Below, piece by piece: positions 1 through 6,061 of a stretch of DNA of 6,601 bases. The stretch is from Anaerolineae bacterium. Its GTDB lineage: Bacteria > Chloroflexota > Anaerolineae > Aggregatilineales > Phototrophicaceae. How positions within the stretch are numbered: the first letter of the stretch is position 1; every line of letters starts with the position of its first letter. The stretch is from NCBI GenBank assembly GCA_028284565.1, contig JANQRM010000138.1, positions 1 to 6,601 on the forward strand. Reading direction: 5' to 3'. The notes under the pieces were generated by a model. It did not search any database and was not told where the DNA came from. It saw nothing but the letters and a program-made list of their open reading frames with translations. A program made the translations under genes and the position numbers.

Positions 1-32
1 GTGATGGGTAGCTGGATTTCTTTCGTCGTCAT
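1..32 (-). CDS. Start of probable copper-translocating P-type ATPase or HMA-domain protein (partial)
   Basis: Only the first eleven codons are in the window, reading MTTKEIQLPI and then AC, which fixes Thr as the next residue. The run 'LPIT' just after the start is typical of the first strand of a heavy-metal-associated (HMA) domain, which normally continues into GMTCxxC; that motif would lie just outside the window. A gene opening this way directly downstream of a CsoR repressor is most often the Cu(I)-exporting P1B-type ATPase CopA, an inner-membrane pump. A CopZ-type copper chaperone is the main alternative. The start is well supported: an AGGAG ribosome binding site (minus strand, about 42-38) overlaps the csoR stop codon and lies 5-6 bases before the ATG. 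That implies co-transcription and probably translational coupling with csoR. The family call rests on very few residues and on context. Confidence 0.6.
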   Translation of the reverse strand, partial: MTTKEIQLPI

Positions 33-40
33 ATCGTCTC

Positions 41-331
41 CTAATGATTGAGCAAATCAAAGAGTCGGGTTACAGTTTCTGTCGCCTGCTCTGGATTCGC
101 TTCCATCTCATCTTGCACCGTATTTTCCAAATAACATGCCACCAAATGCGTAATCAGGCTCGTCATACCCTTTTCAATCGTGCGCGCCCGAATCACCCGT
201 TCTTCACAGGTTCCCTCATCCGCTTCGATAAGTTTTTCCAGCGCGTTGAGTTGTCCCTGAATTCGGTGGATACGATGTAAGGTCTTCTTGTTATACTCAC
301 TACGATGATGGGTAGCAGTCGTTTCTGTCAT
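41..331 (-). CDS. csoR: CsoR/FrmR-family metal-sensing transcriptional repressor
   Basis: A 96-residue all-helical DNA-binding repressor of the CsoR/RcnR/FrmR family (usual length about 85-100). The family signature RIHRIQGQL at residues 20-28 ends helix 1, and Cys42 matches the conserved first thiol ligand at the start of helix 2. The family represses metal efflux or detoxification genes until the effector binds. Context points to Cu(I): an HMA-type gene follows 8 bp after its stop, and two CsoR-like operators lie just upstream. Oddity: in a gapless alignment of helix 2, the usual ligand His (25 residues after the first Cys) falls on Tyr67 and the usual second Cys on Thr71. A His62-x3-Cys66 pair occurs five residues early, and His8/His9 lie in the N-terminal tail. 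Ligand identity, and hence the exact inducer, is therefore uncertain. I chose ATG at 331 over the in-frame ATG at 376, because the longer version would start inside an operator and add a non-family 15-residue extension. Probably autoregulated. Confidence 0.88.
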   Translation of the reverse strand: MTETTATHHRSEYNKKTLHRIHRIQGQLNALEKLIEADEGTCEERVIRARTIEKGMTSLITHLVACYLENTVQDEMEANPEQATETVTRLFDLLNH

Positions 332-350
332 CTTATAGCCTAAATCTAAT

Positions 351-366
351 ATACCCCTGTAGGTAT
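351..366. promoter_or_regulatory. Probable CsoR operator 1
   Basis: A 16-bp inverted repeat, ATACC-CCTGTA-GGTAT, with perfect 5-bp arms and a C-rich centre, located 19 bp upstream of the csoR start codon. This is the general form of operators bound by CsoR-family tetramers, which are GC-tract pseudo-palindromes flanked by TA-rich ends. On the minus strand its left end overlaps a candidate csoR -10 hexamer (TATATT, 353-348), so bound repressor would block transcription of csoR and its downstream partner. Binding is inferred from form and position. Confidence 0.7.
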
Positions 367-374
367 ACGATAAC

Positions 375-390
375 ATACCATAGGGGGTAT
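375..390. promoter_or_regulatory. Probable CsoR operator 2
   Basis: A second 16-bp inverted repeat, ATACC-ATAGGG-GGTAT, with the same arms and spacer length as operator 1 and its centre 24 bp away. Read on the minus strand it is ATACCCCCTATGGTAT, identical to operator 1 at 12 of 16 positions, so the two sites are in opposite orientation. It ends 32 bp before the start of the divergent O-antigen-ligase-like gene. Repressor bound here could affect that gene as well as csoR. Confidence 0.65.
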
Positions 391-422
391 ATTCAAGTTA
401 GAGACTTATCAGAATTCTATCG

Positions 423-1763
423 ATGCAAATTCGTGACTTCATCCATACATGGCGCAACCGTCTCCCGCAAATTGGGATTGTCATCACCTTGCTGATGCTT
501 CCCTTTTGGGCGAAGTTACCTGATGCCCCACCCCCTTTCACAGCGCGCTATGTCACCGGATTTTGGGTGGTTATACCAATGAGTTTGACCATTCTCGCAT
601 GGATACTCAGTGGTTTCGTCGGGATGAAAACTTTTGCACAAAGCAAAGTCCGCATTGCATGGATTATCACCCTAACGATTCTCGTCTTATGGTCATATGC
701 TTCCCAAACATGGGCTTTCGTGGCGGAAAACCATTATGGAGTTGCTCAGAATGCCACACTCCATCTGGCTCTTATTGTGGGGTTTGCTTTCGTCGTAGCC
801 TGTGCTTCACCACCCTACCGTATTATTATTTCACTCTTTGTCCTCATGCTCATCTTTCATAGCATCATCGGTGGCTTACAAGTCGCACGACAGGCATCGC
901 TATTCAATGTTTTAGGTGAACCCTACCTTCATCCTTATGCTTCAGGAGTCAGCGTCATCCAATCAGGCGATAGTCGCTGGCTAAGACCCTATGGTTTCCT
1001 CACACATCCCAATATCTACGCAGGCATCTTGGTCATTTTGCTGATGGGGAGTCTCGGCTGGATACTCACCCAAGTTGGCTTCCGTCGCTTCATTGGATTG
1101 ATCGCTTTTGGAATCGGTTACTGGGTCTTGCTTTTGACCTTCTCTCGCGCCGGATGGGGTGCATTTGCTATTGGGTTCTTGGCGATTCTGCCTTTCCTCT
1201 GGGAATATGCCTCTCGCAAATGGCTGATTGGTATCATCAGTCTCACGGTGGTGTTGGTGATGAGCTTCTTCCTGCTCTACCGCCCTTTTATCTCTGCACG
1301 AACTGGAGATGGTTTCGAATCGATTGAATTGCGATCTGTCTCAGATCGTGTGGTTTTTGCCCAAATTGGCTATGAAGCCATCCTAGAAAGTCCGATTGTC
1401 GGTCATGGTGGAGGCAACTATCCGTGGTATGCCGCGCGCTACCTTCATGATAAGACCGATTTCGACCTACGCGGAGACAACGCTCACAACATCTATCTAC
1501 AAATCACTGCAGAGTACGGTTTGTTGGGATTTGGCTTATTTATCCTGAGTCTCATCTTCGGCATCGAAGCGAGCTTGCGAGCGATCCGTCAAGACGAACA
1601 GCACCGCCTCATCCGCTTGGGATTGCTCGCTGGAATCATCGCCGTGCTGATGGTCGGCTTTCTGGACCACTATCCTATGACACTCATCCAAACCCAAACC
1701 CTCTTTTTCACAATCATCGCTCTAGCACTAATGCCTATGGATACGCCACATTCGGCACGCTAA
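423..1763 (+). CDS. O-antigen ligase / polysaccharide polymerase-like membrane protein (Wzy_C/WaaL superfamily)
   Basis: A 446-residue, very hydrophobic protein with roughly ten or more membrane segments. Superfamily hallmarks are visible. Arg188 leads into PYGFLTHPN (189-197), the usual 'R-x-x-G-x-F-x-H-P-N' before a membrane helix. SRAGW (241-245) follows a helix. The large external loop (about 290-355) contains GHGGGNY (327-333) and ends in AHNIYLQ (354-360) with Glu364-Tyr-Gly-Leu-Leu-Gly, the conserved loop His region. The family transfers or polymerises undecaprenyl-linked glycans outside the cytoplasmic membrane: lipid A-core ligase, Wzy polymerase, or protein O-glycosyltransferase. 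Which of these applies cannot be read from sequence; in an organism without classical LPS, exopolysaccharide or protein glycosylation is more likely. It has no glycosyltransferase neighbours here. No clear Shine-Dalgarno precedes the ATG, although the start gives a sensible cytoplasmic N-terminus. The last 29 bp overlap the convergent gene at its 3' end. Confidence 0.82.
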   Translation: MQIRDFIHTWRNRLPQIGIVITLLMLPFWAKLPDAPPPFTARYVTGFWVVIPMSLTILAWILSGFVGMKTFAQSKVRIAWIITLTILVLWSYASQTWAFVAENHYGVAQNATLHLALIVGFAFVVACASPPYRIIISLFVLMLIFHSIIGGLQVARQASLFNVLGEPYLHPYASGVSVIQSGDSRWLRPYGFLTHPNIYAGILVILLMGSLGWILTQVGFRRFIGLIAFGIGYWVLLLTFSRAGWGAFAIGFLAILPFLWEYASRKWLIGIISLTVVLVMSFFLLYRPFISARTGDGFESIELRSVSDRVVFAQIGYEAILESPIVGHGGGNYPWYAARYLHDKTDFDLRGDNAHNIYLQITAEYGLLGFGLFILSLIFGIEASLRAIRQDEQHRLIRLGLLAGIIAVLMVGFLDHYPMTLIQTQTLFFTIIALALMPMDTPHSAR

Positions 1764-3081
1764 TGCAATCGCCACCTGTCACCGTTGTATTAACCCGCAC
1801 CCACACACCCTCTGCCAATTGCCACCATGGGAGACCGTCGAGACCATTTGCCCGTGCAATGGGTTGTGCGCTTTGACGATACGACATCACCCCACGTATC
1901 GGTGCATCGGTACTCGGTTCAACACGGATATTCGATCCATCCTCACCAACAGTTATCGTACATTGAGCATCCAATGCCATCCACGCTATCGGACTTTCGC
2001 CACTCGCCGGACGCGGTTGAATAATAGTTGCTAAATCCACACCGACAAACACAGGTAAGGGCAATATGTCATAGGGCAATCGGAGTATGGCTTCATAATC
2101 ATAGGGTTGTGACGCTTCGGGTTGTCCACTTTCTATGAGCAATCCATCCTCATCCAACTCCATTGGGATGCTCATGACAGTCCCAGCTGAAATGTCGGTG
2201 AAAATGTCTCCCGTGATGACTTGTACACTCCCATCCACCGCATGAACCAGCAAGCCTGCTTCGGGTTGTGCCTGTAAAAAAGTTGTACCTGCTAATTGAA
2301 GCGACACACTGTTTACTTCAAAAGCACGATGTTCCTCTGTATTCGGTGTTTGGATGAGGACACCACTTTCAATTCCCTGCTCACATCCCGCATCGTTCAC
2401 CCCTGTTTGCAGATTCATGGCTTGGAAGGGAAGAAACAGCAAATCTGGTGCATCATCATTCGTATCTGTTTCGGGCAATTGTTGGATATTCTCTTCAATA
2501 GCAAAGATGCTGGCCCAACCCGTTTCACCTGCCCGTGTCTGTATCCGTACCCACTGCGCATCGGATGAACGTCCGGTTGCCTGAATCACATCACCAAAGA
2601 ACAACGTTTCAATCAAACGTCCTTCAGTTGTGGGCAAGGCACGAACATTCGCCCCCTCTGTCGTCACAATCTCGACCAATTGTGCATCAGCTATGATGCC
2701 TTCATTCCCCAGATTTTCGATAGACACTGTCCCAAAGACTGCTATTGTGACAGGCTGTGGCAACCATGTATCCACAGGATAGGTTTTCGACTGGATAAGC
2801 GCGATTCCCCATGTATTCTCTTCCGCACTGGAAAATAGTCGTTGTACCGATTTCACAAGTACAACATCTCCCGGAAGACCAAAGCGCATTTCACCCACAT
2901 CATCAAATGGAATCAACGACAGCGAGGGATTTCCATAACACATCCCGCCCTCTAACTCACTACACAATTGCAGTACATTTTGAATGGCACTCTGCTCTAA
3001 TGCAGGACATTCCAACTCATCCTGCGCCAATAAGGTGAAAGCTGATAATGCGAAAATACCGAAGAGAAACAACTGCTTCAT
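1735..3081 (-). CDS. Secreted SH3b-domain protein, paralogue A of a three-gene family
   Basis: A 448-residue exported protein of unknown function. Residues 1-19 form a Sec signal peptide (basic Lys2, hydrophobic core, predicted cleavage after Ala19 in TLLA-QDE). The shared family core follows: Cys25, Cys40 and Cys48 in 'CYGN' (48-51), then 'WGIALIQ' (91-97) and 'VTIAVFG' (111-117). An SH3b-like domain is then inserted at about 136-193 (V-E-I-V...N-V-R-A-L-P...W-V-R-I...G-W-A). The core resumes at Cys233 and 'GVLIQTP' (240-246), with a beta-rich stretch reminiscent of FecR-type sheets to about 345. A second SH3b-like domain spans about 374-440 ('NIRVEPS', 'WWQLAEGVWVRV'), bracketed by Cys374 and Cys439. 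SH3b domains often bind cell-wall peptides or glycans, which suggests but does not prove a surface role. The AGGA ribosome site is 7 bases before the ATG. The gene has its own likely promoter after a terminator, and its 3' end overlaps the ligase-like gene. Confidence 0.85.
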   Translation of the reverse strand: MKQLFLFGIFALSAFTLLAQDELECPALEQSAIQNVLQLCSELEGGMCYGNPSLSLIPFDDVGEMRFGLPGDVVLVKSVQRLFSSAEENTWGIALIQSKTYPVDTWLPQPVTIAVFGTVSIENLGNEGIIADAQLVEIVTTEGANVRALPTTEGRLIETLFFGDVIQATGRSSDAQWVRIQTRAGETGWASIFAIEENIQQLPETDTNDDAPDLLFLPFQAMNLQTGVNDAGCEQGIESGVLIQTPNTEEHRAFEVNSVSLQLAGTTFLQAQPEAGLLVHAVDGSVQVITGDIFTDISAGTVMSIPMELDEDGLLIESGQPEASQPYDYEAILRLPYDILPLPVFVGVDLATIIQPRPASGESPIAWMALDAQCTITVGEDGSNIRVEPSTDAPIRGVMSYRQSAQPIARANGLDGLPWWQLAEGVWVRVNTTVTGGDCISVPNVAYP

Positions 3082-3119
3082 GAAGGTATCCTAAGTTCAA
3101 ACTGATAAATCCAACGCGC

Positions 3120-3128
3120 ATCATACCA
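3120..3128 (-). promoter_or_regulatory. Extended -10 promoter candidate for paralogue A
   Basis: The minus strand reads TGGTATGAT, an extended -10 element (TGn plus TATGAT, five of six matches to TATAAT). It begins at the last T of the preceding terminator's U-tract, and the hexamer ends 38 bp before the start codon at 3081. No convincing -35 is seen, as is common for extended -10 promoters. Predicted start of transcription is near 3113. Confidence 0.4.
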
Positions 3129-3166
3129 AAAAACCAAAACGTCTTCACACCGAAGCACGACGACGC
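3128..3166 (-). terminator. Intrinsic terminator downstream of paralogue B
   Basis: The minus-strand RNA from 3166 folds as GCGUC paired with GACGU, then a G-A mismatch and a U-A pair. The inner stem CGUGC/GUGUG is closed by a UUCG tetraloop with the stabilising C-G closing pair. The tract TTTTGGTTTTTT follows at once. The inner stem includes three G-U pairs, so it is only moderately stable, but the tetraloop plus U-tract is a typical intrinsic terminator. It lies 26 bp past the stop of the 393-residue secreted protein. Confidence 0.7.
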
Positions 3167-3192
3167 TCTACACTGTTACTATTTTGGCGATA

Positions 3193-4374
3193 TTACCCTT
3201 GATAGGTGAATGTAAAGGGCATGGTAAAGGCACAAGACGCACCTTCGATCGCCATATCCATTGTCATCTCCGCTTGAATTTCCGTTTCAGAGATAATCCG
3301 CATGGTATACCCAACACTGACTCCCGCTTCTTCAAAGGTCATCGTATAAACACCCGGCTCAGGATTGTCAAAGACCATCCCCGGTGGCAAGGGACCCTCA
3401 CTACTCGCTTCAACTACACTTTGGAAGTTGAAGTTCTCACGGTCTCCCCAATCCACCGTTTCAACCGTACTGGCATTCATGGCTTGGGTCATATTATTCA
3501 TGATAATTGCTGGACAGCCCCTGTCAATCGGTGTTCCTAACTGGAAGAGCCAATCCCCATTCAGAGGGATAACATCAACAGCCTCACCACCACCAACAAG
3601 TTCTTCATCATCAATTGCTAAGGTCTCCGTCTCCAAGAAGGGGGTGAGTATCTCGGTGAGTTCCTCATCAATCGGTTCCGGCTCCATCGGCGCACCAACT
3701 GCTTCCAAATCGTCGTTAATCGGCACAGACACTTGGAAGTTCGGCTCCAAAGGTTGTGTGACATCATCAAATTCGACCTCGCCTGTGCCGTCAAGCAACG
3801 CCACTGTCATCACATCTCCCGGATCAGCCGTGAAGAATGCGGTAGAACCCAGCGAAATAGTGACATTATTCGCAGTCAGTGTAATTTGCCCTACACCTTC
3901 TGGTGTTTGGATGAGTACCCCATTCCCCGCATCATTACAGCCCGAAGCCCCCACACCACTGCTGAAATAGAAGGCTTCCATGTTGTCGCCACCATTCGCA
4001 ATCTGCACATCACCAAAAAGCAAGAAGGTCACATTTTGTCCCGGTACCGTATCGGGTAGATTCGCTTGCACTTGGAACAATGCCACACCCCACGCATCCG
4101 TTCCTTCTTGATAAGGCGATAGAGTGAGCGATTGTATTGCCGACAAATCCACTTTATCCCCTTGTTGACTAAAAGATGCGCTTGTGTCAGTTAACGCGGC
4201 TTGAATTTGAATATTGCCATAACAGGCTTGATTCCGTGCCGTATCCGAGCAGGCACTATCGGTTGCGGCGAGAGCTTGTTGCACCAAGGTCACACACTCA
4301 CTCTGAGCAGACACCATAACACCAACCAACAACACATTCATCATCACCAATAACAACTTACCCAGTCGTAACAT
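3193..4374 (-). CDS. Secreted protein of unknown function, paralogue B of a three-gene family
   Basis: A 393-residue exported protein. Residues 1-23 are a Sec signal peptide (Arg3/Lys6, hydrophobic core, cleavage predicted after VSA23-Q). The core contains Cys27, Cys42 and Cys51 in 'CYGN' (51-54), 'WGVALFQVQANLPD' (95-108), 'VTFLLFGDV' (115-123), Cys146 and 'GVLIQTP' (152-158), followed by a beta-rich segment to about 230. This is the uninterrupted form of the core, with no SH3b insert. After an acidic linker (about 231-265) comes a distinct C-terminal domain (about 268-393) starting 'LNGDWLF' and rich in alternating strands, with Cys287 and Cys381 as a likely disulfide. The 'G-D-W' opening and strand pattern resemble lipocalin-like beta barrels, but I cannot assign a family. 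The AAAGGGA ribosome site is about 9 bases before the ATG. The gap to paralogue C is 54 bp and holds a perfect TATAAT. An intrinsic terminator follows. Confidence 0.83.
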   Translation of the reverse strand: MLRLGKLLLVMMNVLLVGVMVSAQSECVTLVQQALAATDSACSDTARNQACYGNIQIQAALTDTSASFSQQGDKVDLSAIQSLTLSPYQEGTDAWGVALFQVQANLPDTVPGQNVTFLLFGDVQIANGGDNMEAFYFSSGVGASGCNDAGNGVLIQTPEGVGQITLTANNVTISLGSTAFFTADPGDVMTVALLDGTGEVEFDDVTQPLEPNFQVSVPINDDLEAVGAPMEPEPIDEELTEILTPFLETETLAIDDEELVGGGEAVDVIPLNGDWLFQLGTPIDRGCPAIIMNNMTQAMNASTVETVDWGDRENFNFQSVVEASSEGPLPPGMVFDNPEPGVYTMTFEEAGVSVGYTMRIISETEIQAEMTMDMAIEGASCAFTMPFTFTYQG

Positions 4375-4412
4375 AGGTCAATTCCCTTTCTATCTTGTAT
4401 TCAACACAGATT

Positions 4413-4418
4413 ATTATA
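4413..4418 (-). promoter_or_regulatory. -10 promoter element candidate for paralogue B
   Basis: A perfect TATAAT lies on the minus strand 38 bp before the start codon at 4374, in the short gap after the preceding gene. No good -35 is found at 16-18 bp; the best upstream sequence falls within the coding end of the neighbour. The distance to the start codon matches the corresponding elements of the two paralogues, which supports it. Read-through from the gene upstream remains possible, since I see no terminator in this gap. Confidence 0.4.
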
Positions 4419-4428
4419 ACCCTGACTC

Positions 4429-5556
4429 TCATTCGTTATCGCTAAAGAAGGTTTCATCAATCGTAATCGTTGTATCCACTGTGAAGCGTTGCACATACTC
4501 GACACAGACTTCATTGACTTGGCAAACCCTCGTACTCGATTGAATATTGCGTGGCATGTTAAAGGTCATGGTCTCACCCGCCTCAATCGTGAAATTGATT
4601 GCTTGGTTCCGTCCAGTTAAAGTGACCGCCACATCCAATTCATTAATCACCGTCAATTGTATCTGTCGTCGTCCCGGCGGATTAGAACCATCTTCAGGAT
4701 TATTTTCCAAAAACTGCCGTATAGTCTCCACAATCTCATCTTCACCCATTGCTGGGCTGATAATGATTTCTTCCGGCAGATTTTGAATCGGCAAATTGAT
4801 GAGAGCTTTATCATCATAGGGGACTGGCGAAACAGGCAATTCAAACACGTCCAATTCTTCATCTAGCTCAAATTCCAACAGAGTCCCACCAAAAAGCGGA
4901 CGCACTTCGTCTTCCAATTGCACCACACCACGTCCACTTAAGGCTTCGACCAACAACCATGCCCCTTCTTCATCCTCAAAACCATGCACATAAAGAGTCC
5001 CTTCAAACAAGATATTCAAGTCATTGATATTGATGCCCGATGGTACTGGTATATCTACAGGAGTCTGGATGAGGATACCATTCGGCGCAAAATCACAATC
5101 CGACTCATCCGAAGGATATAAATGAAAACCCTGCATCGCGCTGACACCTTCTATATCCTCTGGCACCGTGTTTGCGATCACAACCTTACCAAAGAGCAGA
5201 TAGGTCACATTCAATTCGGTGATGACATCTGGCACATTGGCTTGAATTTTCATGACTGCCACCCCCCAAGTTCCCTCATCAGGATCGTAGGCACCCACTT
5301 CAATTTCCTCAATGGCAGACAATGGCACAATATCACCCGCCATTGCAAAGCCTTCAATTCGCACATTGGGTAATGGGACGAGTTCAACAGTGGGATTCCC
5401 AAAACAGACTTCACCACGTCCGACAGATCCACAGGCATCATTCGCCACTTTCAGAGCCTGTTGTACCATCGCCTGACATTCGTCCTGTGCCACAACAACT
5501 ATCACACTCAAAAACATGAGCATCAAGCTCAACCCACTCATTCGTATCCAACGCAT
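4429..5556 (-). CDS. Secreted protein of unknown function, paralogue C of a three-gene family
   Basis: A 375-residue exported protein. The signal peptide covers about residues 1-23 (Arg2 and Arg5, then a long hydrophobic core, cleavage predicted at VVVA-QDE). The family core has Cys27, Cys42 and Cys51 in 'CFGN' (51-54), 'WGVAVMKIQANVPD' (97-110), 'VTYLLFGKV' (117-125), Cys154 and 'GILIQTP' (160-166), then a beta-rich region with many acidic residues. The C-terminal part (about 295-375) is a small all-beta domain unlike those of the other two ('IQLTVINEL...', 'TMTFNMPRN'), with Cys345 and Cys351 as a likely disulfide. I chose ATG 5556 over the in-frame GTG at 5565, because the GTG falls inside the Shine-Dalgarno AGGTGG, which lies 5 bases before this ATG. 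Function is unknown. The gap to the epimerase gene upstream is 97 bp. Confidence 0.83.
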   Translation of the reverse strand: MRWIRMSGLSLMLMFLSVIVVVAQDECQAMVQQALKVANDACGSVGRGEVCFGNPTVELVPLPNVRIEGFAMAGDIVPLSAIEEIEVGAYDPDEGTWGVAVMKIQANVPDVITELNVTYLLFGKVVIANTVPEDIEGVSAMQGFHLYPSDESDCDFAPNGILIQTPVDIPVPSGININDLNILFEGTLYVHGFEDEEGAWLLVEALSGRGVVQLEDEVRPLFGGTLLEFELDEELDVFELPVSPVPYDDKALINLPIQNLPEEIIISPAMGEDEIVETIRQFLENNPEDGSNPPGRRQIQLTVINELDVAVTLTGRNQAINFTIEAGETMTFNMPRNIQSSTRVCQVNEVCVEYVQRFTVDTTITIDETFFSDNE

Positions 5557-5583
5557 CTTGACCACCTATTGCTTATGCTTGCT

Positions 5584-5605
5584 TATTCCTGTGAATATAC
5601 TGTAT
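5584..5605. promoter_or_regulatory. Promoter-proximal inverted repeats upstream of paralogue C
   Basis: Two small perfect inverted repeats sit side by side: TATTC-CTGT-GAATA (5584-5597) and ATAC-T-GTAT (5597-5605). Between and within them the minus strand carries TATATT (5599-5594), a -10 candidate 37 bp before the ATG at 5556, the same distance as in the two sister genes. Overlap of palindromes with a -10 element would suit an operator, but the arms are short and chance is possible. No clear -35 is seen at the usual distance. Confidence 0.3.
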
Positions 5606-5653
5606 GCCAAGCCATGATTCCTCACAACCGAAGGGGATTAAAATTCTGTAAAA

Positions 5654-6061
5654 TCACACGGATAAGGCTTCATAGAGTTCGACCAACACTCCGCCCGTGC
5701 TTCTGGGATGGATAAAAGCGTATTCATGTCCCTCACGTTCACGAGGCGTTTCATTGATGAGTTCGACGCCCTTCTCAGCCAATTGTGCTAAAGTCGTCCG
5801 CAAGTCCTCTACTTCCAGACAAATATGGTGCATCCCTGTGCCTCGTTTCGCCTTATAGCGCGCAATGCCACTGTCTTCTGTCGTGGGTTCGACCAATTCA
5901 ATCGTTGCTCCACCCACATCCAAGAAAGCAGTTGTCACTTCTTCTGCCGGAACATCTTCTGTCTTGTTTAATGTTAAGCCCAGCGCATCCCGCCAGAAAC
6001 CCAGCGATTCGTCCACACTATCGACCACAATCGCTAGATGATTGATTTTTATGTCTGCCAT
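5654..6061 (-). CDS. mce: Methylmalonyl-CoA epimerase
   Basis: A 135-residue cytoplasmic protein of the vicinal oxygen chelate (glyoxalase) superfamily, the normal length for this enzyme. It interconverts the (S) and (R) forms of methylmalonyl-CoA, between propionyl-CoA carboxylase and the B12-dependent mutase. Two beta-alpha-beta-beta-beta modules are visible. Expected metal ligands are His8 (INHLAIV), Glu55 (TIELVEP), His79 (GMHHICLEV) and Glu128 (VLVELYE). The ending HPRSTGGVLVELYE (118-131) and 'DSGIARY' (63-69) are family hallmarks that separate it from lactoylglutathione lyase. I chose ATG 6061, preceded by GGAAAGA at about 9 bases, over an in-frame TTG at 6079 that would overlap that site. 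The mutase and carboxylase genes are not in the window. The divergent neighbour encodes an acyl-CoA dehydrogenase, consistent with acyl-CoA catabolism. No convincing terminator follows. Confidence 0.92.
   Translation of the reverse strand: MADIKINHLAIVVDSVDESLGFWRDALGLTLNKTEDVPAEEVTTAFLDVGGATIELVEPTTEDSGIARYKAKRGTGMHHICLEVEDLRTTLAQLAEKGVELINETPREREGHEYAFIHPRSTGGVLVELYEALSV

Noticed and set aside
332..376. Upstream in-frame ATG giving a 111-residue version of the CsoR protein
   Set aside because: The ATG at 376 lies inside operator 2 and the extension would be read across both operators. Its 15 extra residues have no family counterpart, while the ATG at 331 gives the usual length.
3365..3970. 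201-codon open frame on the plus strand opposite paralogue B
   Set aside because: It is Ser/Thr/Pro-rich, as expected of an antisense shadow, has no ribosome site or family features, and lies wholly inside a gene with a signal peptide and conserved motifs.
5557..5565. GTG start for paralogue C three codons upstream
   Set aside because: The GTG is part of the AGGTGG ribosome site that serves the ATG at 5556.
5600..5653. Possible terminator after the epimerase gene
   Set aside because: The only stem I find (CCTT/GAGG) has four pairs including a wobble and no following T-tract.
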